Shown here: piece after piece, positions 59,625-64,000 of the stretch | Layout: every line of letters starts with the position of its first letter | Numbering within the stretch: position 1 is the stretch's first letter | Assembly: GCF_943193215.1 (NCBI RefSeq) | Contig: NZ_CALPDH010000002.1 | Span: 62,001-126,000 of the forward strand | Source: Acetatifactor aquisgranensis | Lineage (GTDB): Bacteria; Bacillota; Clostridia; Lachnospirales; Lachnospiraceae | Reading direction: 5' to 3' | DNA: 64,000 nucleotides | Notes under the pieces: generated by a model | What the model was told of the DNA's origin: nothing | What the model saw: only the letters and a program-made list of their open reading frames with translations | The model's database searches: none | Position numbers and translations under genes: made by a program

Positions 59625-59728
59625 TGTGAAAGACGAGACAGGAAATGTCCGTCTCAGCCGATGCTCGGATTAGGGACGCTCCGGCCCGGTCTTAGTGTCA
59701 GGCGGTTATATAACAGGAGGAGAGAAAA
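59625..59728 (+). promoter_or_regulatory. Structured rpsO 5' leader
   Basis: About 100 nt between the predicted start site and ATG. Contains GAGAC/GTCTC and CCGA/TCGG stems and a GC-rich GGGACG...CGGCCC region before AGGAGG. Its position and length suit an S15 autoregulatory leader, but I cannot assign it to a known S15 leader class. Confidence 0.45.
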
Positions 59729-59995
59729 ATGATTTCCAAGGAAAAAAAGACAAAAATCATGAATGAGTACGCGAGGACACCCGGTGATACCGGCTCGCCC
59801 GAGGTACAGGTAGCAGTTCTGACCGCGAGGATTCAGGAGCTTACAGAGCATCTGAAAGTGAACCCCAAGGATCATCATTCCCGCCGCGGCATGCTGAAGA
59901 TGGTAGGCCAGAGACGCGGCCTGCTGGAATATCTGAAGAGGAAGGATATCGAGAGATATCGTGCTCTGATTGAGAGACTTGGCTTAAGAAAATAA
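59729..59995 (+). CDS. rpsO: 30S ribosomal protein S15
   Basis: 88 residues, usual length. TGSPEVQVAVLTARIQELTE, HLKVNPKDHHSRRGMLKMVG and RRGLLEYLKRKDIERY are characteristic of S15. AGGAGG with good spacing. Binds 16S rRNA early in 30S assembly. Confidence 0.98.
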   Translation: MISKEKKTKIMNEYARTPGDTGSPEVQVAVLTARIQELTEHLKVNPKDHHSRRGMLKMVGQRRGLLEYLKRKDIERYRALIERLGLRK

Positions 59996-60009
59996 GGCAA
60001 TTGCAAAGA

Positions 60010-60045
60010 AAGCAGGCTTGAGGCGTTGGTGTCTCAGGTCTGCTT
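60010..60045 (+). terminator. Hairpin just after rpsO
   Basis: AAGCAGGCTTGAG (60010-60022) pairs with CTCAGGTCTGCTT (60033-60045), 13 pairs including two G-U. Only a short T-poor tail follows, so termination may be partial. Confidence 0.6.
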
Positions 60046-60071
60046 ATTCTTGGAATGGAATCTTTGAAAAC

Positions 60072-60155
60072 AAGGAACAGAAGAAAGTCCCGAGACCGCT
60101 GAAAAGGGTATGGGGTTCATATTTTTTTCAGTAGTTTCGGTATCTTCTGTTCCTT
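60072..60155 (+). promoter_or_regulatory. Long hairpin between rpsO and pnp
   Basis: Outer perfect 13-bp stem AAGGAACAGAAGA/TCTTCTGTTCCTT (60072-60084/60143-60155) and inner 16-bp stem (60090-60105/60125-60140) with two G-U and one mismatch, 19-nt loop. About 29 bp of near-continuous double strand 69 nt upstream of pnp, as expected of an RNase III substrate. Confidence 0.8.
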
Positions 60156-60223
60156 AATCATGCGGCAGGGAAAATCTCTGTTGCGTCAAACAGCCGCGAC
60201 AGCGGCGGAATGGAGGAAAATTT

Positions 60224-62314
60224 ATGTACAAGACCTATGAAATGGAATTAGGCGGCCGCACATTAAAGGTTGACATCGACCGTGTGGGCAAGCAGGCCAA
60301 CGGATGCGCGTTCATGCATTATGGGGATACGGTGGTGCTGTCCACCGCTACCGCATCGGAGAAGCCCAGGGAGGGAATCGATTTCTTTCCCCTGAGCGTG
60401 GAGTTCGAGGAGAAGATGTACGCTGTGGGGAAGATTCCCGGCGGTTTCAACAAGAGAGAGGGAAAAGCCAGTGAGAACGCCGTTCTGACCAGCCGTGTCA
60501 TCGACAGGCCCATGCGTCCCCTGTTCCCCAAGGATTACCGCAATGACGTGACCCTGAACAACATGGTCATGAGCGTGGATCCCGCGTGCCGCCCTGAAAT
60601 CGTGGCCATGCTGGGGGCGGCCATCGCTACATGTATTTCGGATATCCCATTTGACGGCCCTTGCGCCATGACCCAGATGGGACTGGTGGACGGTGAATTC
60701 GTAGTCAATCCCTCCCAGGAGCAGTGGAAGAATGGCGATTTGAACCTGACCGTGGCATCTACCAGGGAGAAGGTCATCATGATTGAGGCTGGCGCAAATG
60801 AAGTGCCAGAGGACAGGATGATTGAGGCCATCTACAAGGCCCATGAAATCAACCAGACCATCATCGCGTTCATCGACAAGATTGTGGCCGAGTGCGGCAA
60901 ACCGAAGCATGAATACACCAGCTGCGCCATCCCCCAGGAGATGTTCGAGGAAATCAAGAAGATTGTGCCTCCCCAGGAGATGGAGGTAGCGGTGTTCACC
61001 GATGACAAGCAGACCAGGGAGGGAAATATCAGGGACATCACCGGGAAGCTGGAGGAGGCTTTCGCGGAGAATGAGGAATGGCTGGCCATTTTGGACGAGG
61101 CGGTATACCAGTACGAGAAGAAGACCGTGCGCAAGATGATCCTGAAAGACCATAAACGGCCTGACGGACGCGAGATTACGCAGATTCGTCCTCTTGCCGC
61201 GGAAGTGGACATCATCCCCCGGGTGCATGGCTCCGCCATGTTCACCAGAGGCCAGACCCAGATTTGCAACGTATGTACCCTGGCTCCCCTGTCCGAGGCC
61301 CAGAGAATCGACGGCCTGGATGAGAACGAAGTGAGCAAGAGATATATGCATCATTATAACTTCCCTTCCTATTCCGTAGGTGAGACAAAGCCCTCCCGCG
61401 GACCCGGAAGGCGTGAAATAGGCCATGGCGCGCTGGCAGAGAGGGCCCTGATTCCTGTGCTTCCCAGCGAGGAGGAGTTTCCCTATGCCATCCGTACCGT
61501 ATCCGAGACTTTTGAGTCCAACGGATCTACTTCTATGGCATCCACCTGTGCCTCCTGTATGTCTCTGATGGCTGCAGGAGTGCCCATCAAGAAGATGGTG
61601 GCAGGTATTTCCTGTGGCCTGGTGACAGGAGAGACAGATGACGATTTCGTGCTGCTGACTGATATTCAGGGGCTGGAGGACTTCTTCGGCGATATGGACT
61701 TCAAGGTGACCGGCACCACAGAGGGCATCACGGCCATTCAGATGGATATCAAGATTCATGGTCTGACCAGACCTATCGTGGAGGGCGCTATTGCAAGATG
61801 CCGTGAGGCAAGGCTCTTCATCATGGAGAATTGCATGAAGCCTGCCATCGCTGTTCCCAGAGCGGAGGTCGGCCCCTATGCGCCCAAGATTATTTCTATC
61901 CAGATCGATCCTGAGAAGATTGGGGATGTGGTGGGCCAGAGAGGAAAGACCATCAACGAGATTATCGCCCGCACAGGCGTGAAAATCGACATCACCGATG
62001 ACGGCAATGTATCCGTATGCGGCACTGACAAGGAAATGATGGACAAGGCCGTGGAGATGGTCAAGATTATCGTGACCGATTTTGAGGAAGGCCAGATATT
62101 CAAGGGCAAAGTAGTCAGCATCAAGGAGTTCGGCGCGTTTATCGAGTTCGCACCCGGCAAGGAGGGGATGGTCCATATCTCCAAGATCGCCAGGGAGAGA
62201 ATCAACCGTGTCGAGGATGTGCTCACGCTGGGCGATGTAGTCACGGTTGTCTGCCTTGGCAAGGATAAGATGGGCAGAATCAGCTTCTCCATGAAGGATG
62301 TTGCGCAGAAATAG
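60224..62314 (+). CDS. pnp: Polynucleotide phosphorylase
   Basis: 696 residues. Two RNase PH-like cores (KMYAVGKIPGGFNKREGKAS; QTQICNVCTLAPLSEAQR; PSRGPGRREIGHGALAERAL), KH domain (IGDVVGQRGKTINEIIARTG) and S1 domain (IFKGKVVSIKEFGAFIEFAP). Phosphorolytic 3'-5' mRNA decay. GGAGG lies just upstream of ATG 60224. Confidence 0.97.
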   Translation: MYKTYEMELGGRTLKVDIDRVGKQANGCAFMHYGDTVVLSTATASEKPREGIDFFPLSVEFEEKMYAVGKIPGGFNKREGKASENAVLTSRVIDRPMRPLFPKDYRNDVTLNNMVMSVDPACRPEIVAMLGAAIATCISDIPFDGPCAMTQMGLVDGEFVVNPSQEQWKNGDLNLTVASTREKVIMIEAGANEVPEDRMIEAIYKAHEINQTIIAFIDKIVAECGKPKHEYTSCAIPQEMFEEIKKIVPPQEMEVAVFTDDKQTREGNIRDITGKLEEAFAENEEWLAILDEAVYQYEKKTVRKMILKDHKRPDGREITQIRPLAAEVDIIPRVHGSAMFTRGQTQICNVCTLAPLSEAQRIDGLDENEVSKRYMHHYNFPSYSVGETKPSRGPGRREIGHGALAERALIPVLPSEEEFPYAIRTVSETFESNGSTSMASTCASCMSLMAAGVPIKKMVAGISCGLVTGETDDDFVLLTDIQGLEDFFGDMDFKVTGTTEGITAIQMDIKIHGLTRPIVEGAIARCREARLFIMENCMKPAIAVPRAEVGPYAPKIISIQIDPEKIGDVVGQRGKTINEIIARTGVKIDITDDGNVSVCGTDKEMMDKAVEMVKIIVTDFEEGQIFKGKVVSIKEFGAFIEFAPGKEGMVHISKIARERINRVEDVLTLGDVVTVVCLGKDKMGRISFSMKDVAQK

Positions 62315-62386
62315 AAATTGCAGATCCCCTGGCCGTTCCGATATGTCCGGCGGGGGATTTTTGTTTCTTCAGGCTTGGGGGACGGG

Positions 62387-62697
62387 ATGAAGAGGAGCAT
62401 AAAATACGACTTGCTGCGTATTACCGCCTGTTTTGCAATCGTATTGCTGCATGTCTCCAACAGCTACTGGTATGTTGTGGACGTGGACAGTCAGGAATTT
62501 GCGGTAATGACTGTGTACAACAGCTTTACCAGATTTGGGGTACCTGTTTTTGTCATGCTGAGCGGACTTTTTGTGTTAGATCCGGAGAAAGAATTTTATC
62601 GATTCCGATTAGGACAATAGGAATTTTTGCTGTTGCCGGCTTTTTGGGGTGGCTGGCAGGCAAGATTCCGGTAATCGGAAAAGCAGTTACGTTTTAA
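62387..62697 (+). pseudogene. Acyltransferase-3 family remnant, both ends kept, middle lost
   Basis: From ATG 62387 (GGGGGACGGG upstream), RSIKYDLLRITACFAIVLLH and FTRFGVPVFVMLSGLFVLDP are the start of a membrane acyltransferase of the Acyltransferase_3 family. The frame stops at 62620. In the next frame, TIGIFAVAGFLGWLAGKIPV and IGKAVTF to a stop at 62695-62697 match the C-terminal helix and tail of the same family. The eight or so central membrane helices are missing, with a frameshift at the junction (about 62605-62615). Confidence 0.75.
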
Positions 62698-62703
62698 AAT
62701 CGG

Positions 62704-62742
62704 AAAAGCGTATGCCGGCGATTGCTGTCATGCGCTTTTTTT
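62704..62742 (+). terminator. Rho-independent terminator
   Basis: AAAAGCGTATG (62704-62714) pairs with CATGCGCTTTT (62729-62739), one G-U, followed by T residues. Probably the original terminator of the decayed acyltransferase gene, now ending pnp readthrough. Confidence 0.85.
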
Positions 62743-62846
62743 AAATTTTCTTTATAGTTATTTAATTGTATTTCTCACAAAAGAGTTTAAAATGTAACAT
62801 AGCGAGTGGAGGAGTATTTTGATTTGCCTATGAGGAGGAATCGAGA

Positions 62847-63257
62847 ATGAGAGAAAAAATGCAGCGGTTTATGTGGGGGCGCTACGGTACGGATCGTTTC
62901 AATCAGTTTTTGATGTTCTGCGCCATTGTATGTCTCTTAATTTCTTTTTTCGGAGGAGGGGTGTTCTACCTGCTGGCCACGGCAGTGATGATATACGCGT
63001 ATTTCAGGATGTTCTCCAGGAACGTGAGCAGGCGCTCCCTGGAGAATCAATGGTATCTAAAGAAAGAGATGAAAGTCAGGAGCTGTTTCCTGAAGTGGAA
63101 GAAAGGATTTCCCACAAAAAAAGAGCTGGAACAGCGAAAAAATTATCATATCTATAAATGTCCCAACTGCAGGCAGAAAATCCGGGTGCCCAGAGGAAAG
63201 GGCAGGATTGCCATCACCTGCAGAAAGTGCGGAAAAGAATTCATCAAAAAAAGCTGA
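62847..63257 (+). CDS. Small membrane protein with C-terminal zinc ribbon
   Basis: 136 residues from ATG 62847 (GAGGAGG upstream). Two adjacent membrane helices (about 20-52: FLMFCAIVCLLISFFGGGVF, YLLATAVMIYAYF), a basic linker, then a zinc ribbon (YKCPNCRQKIRVPRGKGRIA and ITCRKCGKEF). Resembles zinc-ribbon proteins with a thioredoxin-reductase-like CPNC/CRKC knuckle; function unknown. It precedes a DUF5685-like gene by 33 bp and may form a unit with it. Confidence 0.82.
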   Translation: MREKMQRFMWGRYGTDRFNQFLMFCAIVCLLISFFGGGVFYLLATAVMIYAYFRMFSRNVSRRSLENQWYLKKEMKVRSCFLKWKKGFPTKKELEQRKNYHIYKCPNCRQKIRVPRGKGRIAITCRKCGKEFIKKS

Positions 63258-63290
63258 GAATAGATTCCGGGATGTCCATGGAGGTTTGCG

Positions 63291-64000
63291 ATGTTCGGAT
63301 ATATTAGTGTAAACAAAGCGGAAATGAAGTTCAGGGAATTTGATATATACCAGTCTTATTACTGCGGCATCTGCCGGGATCTGAAGAGAAAATACGGCGT
63401 CTGCGGACAGATTTCCCTGAGCTATGATATGACTTTTCTGGCCATCCTGCTGACAGGGCTTTATGAACCCGCAACGGTACAGGGCAGCTGCAAATGCATC
63501 GCGCATCCTTTTGAGAGGCATGCCACAAGAAACAATATCTTTACGGAATACGCGGCGGATATGAACGTGCTGTTCGCGTACTACAAATGCCAGGACGATT
63601 GGGAGGATGAGAAAAAGCTTCTGAAGTATGCCTACGGCAGGCTGCTGGAGGGCAAGGCCGGTAAGCTGAAAGCGATTTACGCGGATAAGATTCGGACGAT
63701 AAATCTGCTGATGCAGGATTTCTCGGACGCGGAGAAAGAAAGCAATGCGGATATCGATGCTCTGGCGGGCCTGTTCGGCAGAGTCATGGCGGAGATGATA
63801 GTGGCGAAAGAGGATGAGTGGGCGGAGAATCTGAGGAGGCTGGGATTTTTCCTGGGGAAATTCATCTATCTCTGCGATGCCTATGAGGATGTGGAGGAGG
63901 ATATCAGAAAGGGGACGCCGAATCCGCTGAAGCTCAGGTACGCAAGCCTTGATTTCGAGGAAGAGTGCAGGACTATTCTGATGATGATGATATCGGAATG
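63291..64000 (+). CDS. DUF5685-like protein, cut by the window edge
   Basis: At least 236 residues from ATG 63291 (GGAGG upstream), still open at the right edge. YQSYYCGICRDLKRKYGVCG, SLSYDMTFLAILLTGLYEPA, CKCIAHPFERHATRNNIFTE and FIYLCDAYEDVEEDIRKGTP are the features: conserved Cys pairs and acidic helices typical of DUF5685 proteins, which often lie near zinc-ribbon or J-domain genes in Clostridia. No function is established. Confidence 0.75.
   Translation, partial: MFGYISVNKAEMKFREFDIYQSYYCGICRDLKRKYGVCGQISLSYDMTFLAILLTGLYEPATVQGSCKCIAHPFERHATRNNIFTEYAADMNVLFAYYKCQDDWEDEKKLLKYAYGRLLEGKAGKLKAIYADKIRTINLLMQDFSDAEKESNADIDALAGLFGRVMAEMIVAKEDEWAENLRRLGFFLGKFIYLCDAYEDVEEDIRKGTPNPLKLRYASLDFEEECRTILMMMISE

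Noticed and set aside
60263..62176. 637-codon minus-strand open frame opposite pnp
   Set aside because: Complements the clearly coding pnp frame; His/Gly-rich translation without domain logic.
1..64000. tRNA, rRNA and CRISPR arrays
   Set aside because: Looked for tRNA T-loop/CCA patterns, conserved rRNA blocks and regularly spaced direct repeats in the gaps; none found by eye, although a tRNA scan was not possible.

Overview
The window looks like a chromosomal segment of a Lachnospiraceae-type gut Clostridium. The evidence is a moderately GC-rich sequence with strong AGGAGG-type ribosome binding sites, TTGACA-N17-TATAAT promoters, a GAAC-N4-GTTC SOS box, an anaerobic ribonucleotide reductase, Feo iron uptake, and the gene order rimP-nusA-ylxR-ylxQ-infB-rbfA-nrnA-truB-ribF. 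No rRNA, tRNA, CRISPR array, prophage or intact insertion sequence was seen.

Layout. 1-5.8 kb holds purine genes: purB, a PurF-like protein that lacks the N-terminal cysteine nucleophile, a PlsC-type acyltransferase, and purC on the minus strand. 4.5-7.0 kb is a graveyard containing a Uma2 nuclease, a YesM-type histidine kinase and a transposase, all broken. 7.3-10.4 kb has an Rpn-like nuclease and a NhaC-type antiporter behind a lysine riboswitch whose P1 helix competes with the terminator. 10.5-23.1 kb is a glycoside-utilisation locus: GH43 and GH1 (minus), a GPH symporter, an AraC regulator, GH2, a sugar isomerase/epimerase-like TIM barrel and a GH78 rhamnosidase. It probably imports and dismantles rhamnose/arabinose/glucose-decorated plant glycosides in the cytoplasm. 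23.2-25.8 kb is an ABC-2 exporter. 26.3-31.4 kb is an arabinose block: araA, a split transketolase, a GH51 remnant and an ArsR-type regulator with a large C-terminal sensor-like domain.

31.6-33.9 kb is an SOS-controlled Y-family polymerase with a YolD partner. It is followed by an ACT-like protein, nrdDG, a TetR regulator, a HEAT protein and a sigma/anti-sigma pair. 40.6-44.7 kb is an iron module: a DtxR-type regulator, two feoA genes and feoB, with a 7-1-7 Fur-like box and two TTAG-N6-CTAA palindromes. 44.9-47.1 kb is an AT-richer pair of glycosyltransferase genes. 47.2-56.6 kb is the translation operon. 56.7-64 kb carries a Na/Pi cotransporter, an NlpC/P60 hydrolase, rpsO and pnp separated by a long hairpin, an acyltransferase remnant, a zinc-ribbon membrane protein and the start of a DUF5685-like gene.

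The most interesting signals are a two-copy family of structured intergenic elements placed directly after stop codons (3443-3565 and 53217-53322), the predicted ON-type lysine riboswitch, low-complexity inserts in three of the four glycosidases of one locus, the cysteine-less PurF paralogue that keeps its Fe-S ligands, the rpsO-pnp hairpin, and several remnants that lost their middle but kept both ends.
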